DNA of 64,000 nt from Paramormyrops kingsleyae (taxonomy: Eukaryota > Chordata > Actinopteri > Osteoglossiformes > Mormyridae), in assembly GCF_048594095.1 (NCBI RefSeq), contig NC_132812.1, positions 4,788,501-4,852,500 on the forward strand, read 5' to 3'. The notes under the pieces were generated by a model. The model saw only the letters and a program-made list of their open reading frames with translations, made no database searches and was not told the DNA's origin. This document shows positions 43,901-55,300 of the stretch, one piece after another. The translations under genes and the position numbers were made by a program. How positions within the stretch are numbered: position 1 is the first letter of the stretch; every line of letters starts with the position of its first letter.

Positions 43901-44211
43901 TCAGAATGCCAGTATTTCTTATAAAACATGTTTTTATGTATGTTTAAAGGTATGATGGATTGCCAGGCTTGTGTTATTTCCGAGTGGTGCTTTAAATTGA
44001 AACTATTTTCTGTCAGCTATGAGCAGAGCAGTGTGCTTTTTAGTATCAGGGATATAAATCAATATGCTAATATGCAGCCATTTCCCACACTGCACTTATT
44101 TTTATTATATAAGACAATTTACTCATTTTCATGGGTACAGTCATAGTCAGCACCAGTATAACATGGCAAAGTCGCTCTTTTGTCATTCTTCCTAAGTTTT
44201 CTTCCAGTTTG

Positions 44212-44452
44212 ATAATAATAATTGATCCTTTATTGTCCCCATGGGGAAATTCTTTTTTACACCTCCCTCAACTAGTTCTTTGCAGAGTAAGCTGTCTGTG
44301 AAGGGCAGCCACCTGTTGGGGCACCCAGGGAGCTGGGGGTTAAGGGCCTTGCTCAAGGACCTGCAGACGTGCTGAGGCTGGGTTTGAACCAATTAATGGT
44401 AATTAATTAATGGTACACAGGCTTAGCCCACTGAGCCACACACTGCCCCATG
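44212..44452 (-). mobile_element. tRNA-derived SINE
   Basis: On the minus strand: head GTGTGGCTCAGTGGGCTAAG (box A), GGTTCAAACCCAGCC (box B), then a conserved body (GGTCCTTGAGCAAGGCCCTT, CCCAGCTCCCTGGGTGCCCC) and a tail with CCCCATGGGGACAATAAAGG. A second copy is at 55258-55443. A short ATTAATGGTA duplication disrupts the head. Confidence 0.85.
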
Positions 44453-44559
44453 TGAAAAGACGGCTTCAATGCCTGATCCATGCTGTTCATCTGCCTATTT
44501 TTCAATTTATCCAACACAGAAATTGCAGGGGGAGTCCTTCCTAAGGCAGCATAGGCAAT

Positions 44560-44790
44560 TATATCTTTGTGGGGACTCTCCATTCATTTCTATAGGAAAA
44601 ACTCTAATCCCAACATGACAACCTTAACCCCTACCCAGCTGTAACCAAAAGTAACAAAACAAAATATTTTTAGTTTTTTTATTGCAGTCACAGATTGAAA
44701 AAAAGTCCCCACAAACTCAAAATAACAGGTTTACATTGTGGGGACCACATTATTGCATCTGATCCCCACAATGTAATATAAACATAGTCC
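44560..44790. repeat. GTCCCCA-flanked repeat, copy 2
   Basis: It begins ATATCTTTGTGGGGACTCTC and ends with AGTCCCC, and includes ATTCATTTCTATAGG and AACCCCTACCCAGC. The same family is at 63058-63275 and, in part, at 29848-29935. GTGGGGAC and GTCCCCAC occur in both orientations, as in a small DNA transposon. Confidence 0.65.
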
Positions 44791-45125
44791 CCTCCCACAC
44801 ACACACACACAGGAACAATCACAATCACAACCAATTTGTATCAGTGATTAATTATACAGTGGTACCTCAGAACTCAAACTTAATCCGTTCAGAACTCCGG
44901 ATCGAATCCTAAAATGTTCGAGTTCTGATCTAATTTTCTCCATAAGAGATAATGGAAAACCAATTCATTGGTACCCGGCCACAAAAAAATACATCTAAAT
45001 ATGTTTTTTTAGTATTTAAACGCAAAATGAACTGGATAAAACAAGAAGAGCACAAACACATCTACTAAACACATCTAAGCACATTTATCAAAACAGTAAT
45101 TTGTAAAGTTAAAAAAAAAACAGTG

Positions 45126-45387
45126 TGTCCTGCCCCGATCGTCCGCTCCTTCCATGTGCCACGCCCTCTCGTTAACCCTGCATGGAATCCCCGTGTGATC
45201 AGCTGTTTCTGGTTGTTGTCATTAGCCCTCTGTATTTCGTCCGCATTTCAGTTTGTTTCCCTAGTTCGGTCATTGTATTGTCCGTCTGTGTTTTGCCTGC
45301 CTTACCTGTAATTAAACCCCGTATTCCCCGATACCCTGACGTCTGCGCCTCCGTATTGTCTCCGTTCTGTCCCTGTTCAGCACGACA
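45126..45387 (+). repeat. LTR inside the Tigger-like element
   Basis: About 262 bp from TGTCCTGCCCCG to CAGCACGACA, with TGTATTTCGTCC and then CCCTAGTTCGGTCATTG as the promoter/R core. It is related to the P/A element LTRs. No target duplication was found (CAGTG versus GTTTT). Confidence 0.7.
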
Positions 45388-45557
45388 GTTTTATTATAAT
45401 TAAACGTATTAATGGTTTATTATTAATATTAAAATAATTAATAAGAAATCTTTATTTTTAAAGGTATTTTATTATATAATAATAATTACTGTTACTGTCT
45501 ATCATTGTCTAAATGTATTTTTACTGTCTAAATATATGTATTCAGCTAGTGTAAACT

Positions 45558-45595
45558 GAGCCATACTTCCTTCGTTTGTGAAGGAAGTATGGCTC
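45558..45595. repeat. Perfect hairpin, 15-bp arms
   Basis: Arms GAGCCATACTTCCTT (45558-45572) and AAGGAAGTATGGCTC (45581-45595) with an 8-base loop. The right arm starts the 150-bp segment that recurs at 48287. Confidence 0.9.
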
Positions 45596-45720
45596 CAAGG
45601 TGTAACTATCTGATCCATACCACTTCAATGATTTGTACCTTGCATGTCTCTACCACATCAAATTGTCTGGCACTGCCTGATTCGTTCATCCCGCAATTTT
45701 ATGGCAAACCTTATTGTCTA
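45571..45720 (+). repeat. 150-bp duplicated segment, copy 1
   Basis: From TTCGTTTGTGAAGGAAGTAT to TTATTGTCTA it matches 48287-48436 in the same orientation with one difference seen (CACTTCAATG versus CACTACAATG). Confidence 0.92.
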
Positions 45721-45999
45721 TATTTGCAGCAAACTACAGGGGTCGTTTTACTGAAAAAAAAAAATTCTATGCTATCACAGCGAATGTGAGGCTGAAACGG
45801 AAGCATTACCCTTAGTTTCCGCTGAGAGACATGCCGCGTGACTCATTTCCCCGCGCGTACAAGTTATCTTAGGTTGGCGTTCACGGTTTGACTTCTGAGA
45901 CTCAGATCGAGTTCTAGGTAATTTTTTTTCGAACTGGTTGGTTCGACTTTTAAGAAATTCAAGTTCTAATGAGTTTGAGAACTGAGGTACCACTGTATT

Positions 46000-47609
46000 A
46001 TCTATATGCCAAAGCCCATTTTATTTAACACAGTTCAGTTGATAATACTTTGAAAGCACTATACTACCTCTGCTCTGGGCCTTACAACATGTAGCTGAAT
46101 TAACTAAATGGCCCAGTGCGTGCGTTTATGTGTGTGTGTGCATGCCCTATAAGACTGGCACCCTTGCCTGACAATTTACTGACTTGAAGGACATCCTTGA
46201 ATTGGAGATGTGATCATAGCAAAAACTGGGGCACTTATTTTGGCTTCTGTTGCCTTCATTGAAGTGAGCAGTGGAATTTTTTCATGCACACTTAAAGGGT
46301 AGTGCCCATCATAACTCGCTTTAATAATCACGTAGGAGATGTCAGACTTGGCCATTTCATTCACACTTGGTTACACATATCATAAAAATACTCCTTCAGT
46401 TTCTGCATGGGTGTGTTTCTCAGAAATGGAATTCTCAGAAAATGCTCAAGCAGATATTTATCTTCAAGGCCCGAAGAAGACCATGCATATGACTGGCATA
46501 TCATTCCATAAACATGCTTCTCGGGTTTATAATTAGAGTAACGTCACCCAAATATAATGAATTACCGCAAATTAAAAGATGAAGATTGTGGAAATGAGAT
46601 TAAGTTTTTCAATAACACACTCCAAAACAGAGGAGCTCTCTAAATGAATGCTAAATTGTGCATTTATGCATTCGGCATGCAAGCCCCCAGAGACGTGTTG
46701 CTACTACAAAGATATCACAGATTATTTGTTACACTTTATAAAGCACAATGCTAATCACAGTTTTATCTACCAGCTTTAATCATTTAAAGCTTCTAAAATA
46801 ATTTTATCAATAACTCATTGTTTATCAATATGATAAAAAAAAATCAATAACACTTTGATTTTGGTTTATTTACACAAATCTCCCACTGCTCTCAAAACAC
46901 AAAAAACGGAATTTAAATGTACACACTTTAAAAACAAAACTACACACACAAGGCAACACAAAATCTCTTTGACATATGCAATTGTTTATTCAACTTACAT
47001 TTTTTCACTTATTTCTGCACAAAAATAGAGATATATAGCACTACTTGCATTTAATTTACAGTACATAAACTATCTGCCACATAAATATGCAATGCCACAT
47101 GTGATACAGACTATTTTCTGACCTAGCCAGACCACTAAACTATACAGTTTAAGAATTTAAATGATTATATTCACATTTAAATGTAGCAGTGCAGGCTGAC
47201 ACAGACCACTGACATTTTGTATAGTGTCAAGGCAGATTAATTGATTAATCAACTATCACACACATTTCACACTATGAAAACGCCAAAAACAAACACCATT
47301 AATGTTACAATTATCACACATCACTGTAGATAAATCTAAAGGAATACCTTTCTTGTGATTTTTCATTTGGACAGTATATTTGATAAGGAGGCTGAATAAC
47401 TATCACAGAAAACAGTAAACAGAACTGACTTCATTTCAAACAATTACTCTCAACATATCTCACACTCAGAGGAGATGGTGCACAAGTATTCTGTGGTGTA
47501 CAGGGAGTGTGACTCGTAGGTCAGGTGTTAAATTAGGTCTCGTGTACCGGTAGTGAAATGAAAGAGAGCAAAGCACTTTAAACCTCATGCTAAGGGTGGG
47601 CGATCTGAC
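46000..47609. other. AT-rich non-coding sequence
   Basis: No gene or repeat family is recognised. Confidence 0.45.
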
Positions 47610-48031
47610 GGCTGTGTCCTAATTCAGGGGCCGCATCTTTCGAAGGATGCAGTCTACGAAGGTGTAGTCATTGTATGCAGCGTTCATCAGAGGTCGAACA
47701 GAAAGTGTTGTTAAATGGTATGGTCTGGCCCACGGATAATTTCCTATTTGCGTCACCAGCTGTTCCTGCCCATAGCGTTGAGTCATAAAGTGCTGCTACT
47801 GTCGTCTAGCTGGGACACACCCAATTCACATCTGCATAATGAATCTTGGGATATGGTAGGCTGTGAAGGATCCATTGGGTGGACCCTTGGCAACTCGGCA
47901 AAAGAAGGACACATTTCTAGACCACCTTTGAAAGAGCCTTCGAAATGGGACAGTCTTGTTGCACTGCTGTGACGCATTCGGTCTTCGATTGCAGCCTTAG
48001 AAGGATGCAGTCCCTGAATTCTGACACAGCC
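47610..48031. mobile_element. MITE with GGCTGTGTC ends
   Basis: The ends GGCTGTGTCCTAATTCAGGG and CCCTGAATTCTGACACAGCC are inverted copies with small differences, and GAAGGATGCAGTC follows inside both. GAC occurs on both outer sides and may be a 3-bp target duplication. Superfamily not assigned. Confidence 0.75.
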
Positions 48032-48286
48032 GACACTTTTATATCATGATAGATCTTGAAGACGTCCACAATCTACTTTACATACGAATCACAGGGATTG
48101 TGATCTTTTGTGTTCTCCTAGTCATACTTCCAAACTTCACATAAAACTCTGATAGCCAGTAATTACGTGTGTCACTACGTGATCCATACCACACCTCCTC
48201 ACCTGCCATGTCCGCATTACACATGAAAGAGACCCCGTGATATAACTCGGCCAGTCTGCACAGCCATCTAGTAGGAAGTCATTCTG

Positions 48287-48436
48287 TTCGTTTGTGAAGG
48301 AAGTATGGCTCCAAGGTGTAACTATCTGATCCATACCACTACAATGATTTGTACCTTGCATGTCTCTACCACATCAAATTGTCTGGCACTGCCTGATTCG
48401 TTCATCCCGCAATTTTATGGCAAACCTTATTGTCTA
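48287..48436 (+). repeat. 150-bp duplicated segment, copy 2
   Basis: Nearly identical to 45571-45720. It lacks the left hairpin arm. It lies about 250 bp past the stop codon of slc5a7, possibly inside the 3' UTR or terminator region of that gene. Confidence 0.92.
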
Positions 48437-48687
48437 CAGTTTAGGACTTGAAACTTTTTCATTAAAGTACAATCCATACAGTTGCAGTAAGTTTCTTAAA
48501 TTGTTCTTGAAACGCAAATCTATTTCCTAGTTTACAAAAAATAGCAGCACTTAAAAGAATTTAAAAACAATTACCCACACAAATATAATACATATAGTTA
48601 TCACACTTACTTGTTTAACTTACCTAACATCAAAGATCTGTACTGTGTCATTGTCGAAAAATGTTCTGTCCAAACCCTGAGAAACCT

Positions 48688-49338
48688 CTAGTTAATTTGA
48701 TTGTTAGAAGAATCGGGGCTTGTTTCCTTATCGTCTAATTCCTCTTTAGTAATAAATGTTCCAGCCAGAGTAGTACTGAGTTGTGATTTCACTGGGAACA
48801 TCTCTGCCAGGGTGATATTGTCGCTGTTCATTAATGTGGTTTTGTCCATGATCTCCTTGCTGTGCTTTGAGACAACACCATCCAGGAAGTCATATTTTGG
48901 TAGAAGCTTCCCACTTTCAAACAGATACTTTGCCAAATATGAAAAGGCAATGTTTCCCAGGAAGGATGCAAGCATGGAAACAGTCTTGAAGGGGAACCTC
49001 TGCCTGATGTAATACTCAGCTTCATGTGTCAGGTGATTCACCTTTTTCATCTGGGTCCATCCAGGATAGTAGATGAAAGGGGGAACTCTGAGGTATGGCT
49101 CCCCACCGCCGATGCGGAGGAGCAGGCCAAAGATGTAGCCGGCTACCGATCCATAAGTGTTTGTGGCCTTGATGAAAAGCACACAGATTAGCTGGGGGAA
49201 GATGATGACGTAGACCAGGTCGGAGCTCAGGTACCACAGGCCATAGACAGTGCCCGTCAGCAGTGCCAGAGACGTGGCCAGGGCCCCAAACACGAAGATT
49301 GTAATCCGCATGACCCAGATGATTTCACGGTCTGAGGC
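48688..49338 (-). CDS. slc5a7: slc5a7 last coding exon (residues 374-589)
   Basis: It begins ASDREIIWVMRITIFVFGAL after acceptor CATCGCAG/GCC. It carries the last membrane helices (TVYGLWYLSSDLVYVIIFPQ and IAFSYLAKYLFESG) and a polar cytosolic tail. The tail has MDKTTLMNSDNITLAEM where human CHT1 has a dileucine-like endocytosis signal (DKTILV), so this copy has a variant form. The stop is at 48688. Confidence 0.95.
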   Translation of the reverse strand, partial: ASDREIIWVMRITIFVFGALATSLALLTGTVYGLWYLSSDLVYVIIFPQLICVLFIKATNTYGSVAGYIFGLLLRIGGGEPYLRVPPFIYYPGWTQMKKVNHLTHEAEYYIRQRFPFKTVSMLASFLGNIAFSYLAKYLFESGKLLPKYDFLDGVVSKHSKEIMDKTTLMNSDNITLAEMFPVKSQLSTTLAGTFITKEELDDKETSPDSSNNQIN

Positions 49339-52300
49339 CTGCGATGGGACCACAAACACAAGATCTGTAAACAGTGATGACTTAATGAATTCCCATGGCA
49401 ATTTTAAGGATTATTCTGACAGACATACTGTACCACAACTATTTCATACTGTGTACTGAAGAAGTGGGTGTTGCTGCATCCGCATGGAAAATGCTGGATA
49501 CGTTCATATTAGAGTAATTAATACTGTATCTGTACCTGAAATGTACTACTTTCGTTTGGGAACCACTTTTGCGCAAACAGAAATGCAAAAAAAAAGAAAA
49601 ACAATGCAAAGTCATCGTTAATTGATTAATGTGATTAAAATAAAATTTTAATGAAAACAAAAAAGCTGAAATAAGCTTTTGCTTATTTTACTACACATTT
49701 GTATTTTTTTAATTCCATGTTTCATCTGTCTGATGTTAAACAAACAATTATTAAATCTCAAACCTGGCTGCTACAGTAGTTGCATATTTAACTCATTTAA
49801 TCATCCAGAAACAAACATTCACTGGAAACAAACCAAACATTCAGTTTTTCACATAACAAGGTTTACAGAATTGCATTTGAAAACTCTCTGTTCTTATATA
49901 TAACCATGATTAACTTTTCTGTTCTGGGCTATGCGGGGCAGTATGTGTCTCTGCTGGTGCTACCTCAGATCCCGTGGTCAGAGGAATGATTGCACTATTG
50001 GACAAGACCATGTACCCAAGCTACTCCAGGGACTGTCTGACCATCCTTTCTCAATTGTATGTTGCTTTGGATTTAGGGTTCTGCTAAAAAAAATTATATA
50101 TGGCAGAATTATAAAACAACCCTCATGAATTCTACTGGTGGACCGTTACATGTTATACTCATCAGACAGCACCACATCTACAGTGAGTCATTCGACACAA
50201 GCTGATACGCTCACAGCTTCCCTTCTCCCTCTAAATGAATGGTGTTTATTGTATTTGATGGGAATGCATGTGGTTCGGGGACTGGTCTGTCACCGCCGCA
50301 GACATTTATATATGACAACTCAAAACATGTTTTCACTGAACTTTTCAAACTTTGCAGACACATTGTATGGAGGAAGATCTGGAAATTAACAAATTTTGAG
50401 ACAGATCGCACCAAAATTGATGTACTGTTGCTTTGATAGGACAGCAAGAGACACAGATCTGGTGAAGCTGATTACACTAAGATAAGTCACACAAAGTTGG
50501 GCATTTAATAAAGATTATTTGGAGAAGTGAGCAGAGTGTGTAGGGGAACTAAAGATTGTACACGTTAGGGTTGTGGGAAGAACAGGGATTAGATCGGGGG
50601 GAGAGGATGACGAAGCTGTCTGGGAAATACATTGTTGTTTCGACAGCATGTAGCTTATGAATGTGGCACATCTGTCTCTAAAGGTCTAGAACATTTGACA
50701 ATTATGAAATAATAAATTTCATTACACTAGGTAGTAATTTCACAGAAAGCGTGCTCTTTAGAAAGCAGGAAAGGAGTGGCATGACTAACAAGCCAGAATA
50801 TTCCCACGTTCTTTGACATGTGAGACAGGTGCAGGCTGCTAATGAGTCTCTAATTGGATTCTGCTGTTGTCAGTAGGGATGATTCTAAGTGTGTGTTTTT
50901 GTGATTGCATTAAAGACTAAGCAGTGAGAAAACAATTATAAAGGACACACATACAAACCTTCCAAAACACCATACTGTACTTCACCGAAGACATTTAAAA
51001 ACATCTAAACTTTTATCAAATTTGTACTTTTTATAAAATTCAAATTTAACATTGGCAAAGGATTAACAACATGTCCTTTGGAAGGTTTTTAATGTTGCAG
51101 GTATCACTTTACAATAAGGCTCCTTTTGCGACTTGTAAATGGTAGTAACTCATTAATAAAAAGAAAACTGTGTTATAACTTGTTTAAAATTGTCTATTAG
51201 TAATTTACAAAGTGTTACAACATAATTAATAACCAGATTATAAACCATTCATAAACCCTTTATATGGGTAGTCTTATTGTAATGTGGGACCATATTGCAT
51301 TTAACTTAAATAAATATCAACATAAAATTGACTGGGTTTTGTTGATTTTATTCTTACTTAGGCAGGATTGATTTGTAATCTAAAACCCCTACATGAAATC
51401 ATCTGTACATCAAGAGATTGTTGACTGTATGAAAAACTATGCTATTCTTTTTAACTTCAAACAATTTCGCAATGTATATACAGTACATTTATTTTTTGAA
51501 ATCTTTGAACAGCTCTTTAAACCTTAGCCATAATTAAATATTTAATTAGTTCACAAAATATACAATTTATTTTTGATAACATTACATAATTATGCAACAT
51601 TTTACCATAATCTAATCTTTATAATATTTACAAATGCATTGCTGTAATAAAATACCAATAATAATTCAATCATAAATTCTGATTGCCTATTAAAAATTAA
51701 TAAATATGCAATTTAGTGGTTTTAAGTTCTTGCTGCAATTCCTATTTAATGCCATTATTTATTTTGTTCAGCACTGTAATAGACAATCAATGATTGAAAC
51801 ATCTGCACAATTAAATTAAATGAATGGAAGATAATTATTCAGTCAAGTGTATTTTTTCCTTCAGAGTTAACTACTGTATATCATTGTTCGAAAGGTTGAA
51901 GATATCACGTGTCAATCACAAACTCAAAATACATCATCAAGCCACCATCCAAGGCCACAATTATTATATATTTTGGACACGTACCCCCTGTTTTCAGATG
52001 TGATCAGAATGCCCCCCCCATTATATACTATAATTACGGCCATGTTGATTCCATGGCTACGGCCTTGGCATGATCCATTGACACGCCTGTAAAGTATCAC
52101 ACAGTCTCTTACCAGCTGACGAAAGGAGAGCTGATAGATGTTCCGGGCAAACATGGAACTGGCCGAAAGGATGGACGAATCAGCAGATGACATCACTGCT
52201 GCAGACACCGCCCCCAGGCCAAAGAAGGAGATGTAGGGTGGGCACAAATATTGGAGCACAATGGGCAAAATCATATCTGACTCCTCCTTCTCTGTTGGTG

Positions 52301-55300
52301 ACAGTGACCCGTATGAGGTCCGGTTCCAGTCTGTATCAAACAAGTAAGAGCCATTCACACAAATCTATTAACCATACAAGATGACTGCTGATGATTGACA
52401 AGACATTAAGAAACATTTTGAGAACTTCTTTTACAGGACTAATTCTTTTGATAACTGCTGAATTTTTAGTTCTGCATCAATATTCTAAGACCTGCAGTAC
52501 TAGATAATGTATTTTGAGAGATGGGCTATTATATAACAACTTCATGATAAGTAATTATACACTGATGATATGCATGAAAATTGGTCGCATGAATGCAGAT
52601 AGCATTAATCTCTTTCAGACCTCAGTATTTATATTATGAACACATGTGTAATTATTTAGTCTTTATTTGTCAGTAGTATTTTTAATGAACACTTTGATAG
52701 TGTCACGTTCAGCTCCGAACGCTCCTCGTGTGTGCCACGCCCCCTCATTACCTCCTGTCGAACCTTGATTGTTCTCACCTGTTGCCTGTTACGTTTGCCT
52801 AGTCTCATGTATTTAGTCCTAGTCTCAGTCAGTTTTCCCCAGATTTGTCATTGTGATGTGATGTTACGTGTGCTGATCTACCTTCGTTCACCCGCCTGTC
52901 TCCAAATAAACCCCGTTTGTCCTGAGTTACGGCTCCGTTTCCCTGCTTCCCTGCTCGCCTTCGTACCGTAGTGTGACAGATAGGACAGTGACAGTGGAAT
53001 TATGGGAACAAAGATGTTGAAAAGGCATTTATTGATTTATCACAGAGCCCAGGAAAGAATAACTTGAATGCCTCTATTTCTGGACATTTCAGTGAGTATT
53101 AATAAATAATAATAATAGATTTTATTTGTAAGGCACTTTACATTTAAAATAAATCTCAAAGTGCCACAAAATGTCATCCTAAAAGAAGTGGAAAAAAAAC
53201 ACATATTAAAACAACAATTAAAACAAGCAAGTAGATCAATAATTAAGAAATCTTCCTGCAAAATTAATTTAAATCCATAATTTCTATTAAAAAGAAATGT
53301 CTTAAGTCCTTTTTTGAAATTTTCAATAGTCTGTGGTGCCCTCACATGGTCTGGGAGGGTGTTCCATAGACGCGGGGCGGCAGAACAGAAGGCCCGATCA
53401 CCCATTGTGCTGAGTTTGGTCCTGGGGAGTAGGAGACGATTTGCATTTGTAGATCGTCGAGACCGTGTTGAGGTTAGGGGGGTAAGTAGTTCTTTTAGGT
53501 AAAGAGGGGCATTTCCATGGATGCATTGGTGAGTGATAAGGGAAACCTTGTATTCAATCCTTGCAGAAAAGGGAAGCCAGTGCAGTGACTGAAGAATGGG
53601 TGTAATGTGTTCATATTTTCGAACTCTCATCAGAATCCTTGCTGCACTGTTTTGTATGTATTGGAGTCTTTGAAGATGTTTGTTGGGCATTCCAATGAGA
53701 AGTGCATTGCAGTAGTCAAGTCTGGAGGAGATAAAGGCATGAACCAGTTTTTCAGCATCTGGCAAGGTGAGAGTAGGACGGAGTTTTGCAATATTTCTGA
53801 GGTGGTGGAATGAAGTCTTGCAGAGATGTTTAACATGAGCTTCAAAAGTGAGTTTAGGATCAAGTCTAACACCAAGGTTGATGACTGACGAGGCAAGGGA
53901 AATGTCATGACGGGAGACTGTAATGCTCGGTATGGAGGCTGACTGAAGGTGATGCGGGGTACCAACCAAGATCGCTTCAGTTTTAGAGCAGTTTAACTGG
54001 AGAAAATTTTGTTTCATCCACACACTGATCTACTCAAGACAGATGCTGAGTTTCCATGGCATTGGTGGTGATGGTGAACATGATGCTGCAGAGGAGTATT
54101 TATCAGTTTTCATGTAAAGCTGTGTGTCATCAGCATAACAGTGAAATGAAATTCCATAGCGACTAATGATTTGGCAAAGAGGGAGCATGTATAAAGTGAA
54201 AAGGATGGGGCCGAGAACTGACCCCTGGGGGATTCCACAGGTCACAGTGTGTGTCCGGGACCTTGCTTTTCCAAGGGAAATGTACTCTGTTCTGTCAGTA
54301 AGATAAGATTGAAACCAAGACCAGGCAGTGTCAGTTAGACCAATGGTGTGATGTAACCGACTGAGGAGTATATCATGGTCAATCGTGTCGAACACAGCAG
54401 ATAAATCACGAAGATCGAGTTGAGAAGGTGAGCCAGCATCAGCCGTCATCAGCAAGTCATTTGTGACTCTAATCAAAGCTGTTTCTGTGCTATGGGCAGA
54501 GCGAAAACCAGACTGAAATTTTTCAAAGTGGTTGTTGCATTTGAGGTGATCCTGAATATAGATGGCAACTACTTTCTCCAGTACTTTAGTGAGGAATGGA
54601 AGGTTGGAGACAGGCCTATAGTTGGCAAAAACTTCTGGATCAAGAATGGGTTTTTTGAGAAGTGGTCGGATTATAGCGGTTTTTAAAGCAGATGGAATGT
54701 AGCCAGCCTGGAGGGATTGGTTAATGATTGTGGTGATCAAAGGAGTGATGGCAGAGATGTTTGCTTTCACCAAGGCTGTAGGAAAGGGATCCAGAGCACA
54801 GGTGGAGGGCTTCATATTCCTAATAATTTTTTCAACCTCTTGTTGTGAAACTTCTAGGAAGCAGTCGAGAGGCTGGGCAATCACAGGCCGTGGATTGATG
54901 GTCAGAACAGATAGATCTGGGGGACCTGGAAAGGCAGAGCGAATTGAGTTGATTTTTGCTTTGAAGAAGGTCATAAAATCATTACAGTGCTCTTCTGTAT
55001 TTTCAACAAGTATAGGAGTTTCTGGTTGTAGAAGTTGATTTACAGTGGAGAACAGCTGCTTAGAATTTCCATGGCTGTTTTTAATGACATTTAAATAAAA
55101 CTTAGACCGTGCATCTCTAAGGAACTTTGAGCATGCCTTTTGATGTTCCCGATAGGCCAGCTTGTGGACAGTGAGACCCTAAGGGCACGCCCAGCTGCCT
55201 TCATTTTTCGTAGCTCATTTGTAAACCAGGGTGCTGAGCGAGAGAAGGTAACAGAGGCAGCGTGTGGCTCAGTGGGCTAAGCCTGTGTGCCTGTAATCAC

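Larger units (their letters stand above)
44857..45996. mobile_element. Tigger/mariner-like element with TA duplication
   Basis: The ends are CAGTGGTACCTCAGAACTC and GAGAACTGAGGTACCACTG, inverted over about 25 bases, flanked by TA at 44855-44856 and 45997-45998. No transposase is present. An LTR (45126-45387), a hairpin (45558-45595) and a 150-bp duplicated segment (45571-45720) lie inside. Confidence 0.82.

Noticed and set aside
47715..47972. 85-residue frame in the MITE
   Set aside because: Lies within a non-coding MITE with inverted ends.
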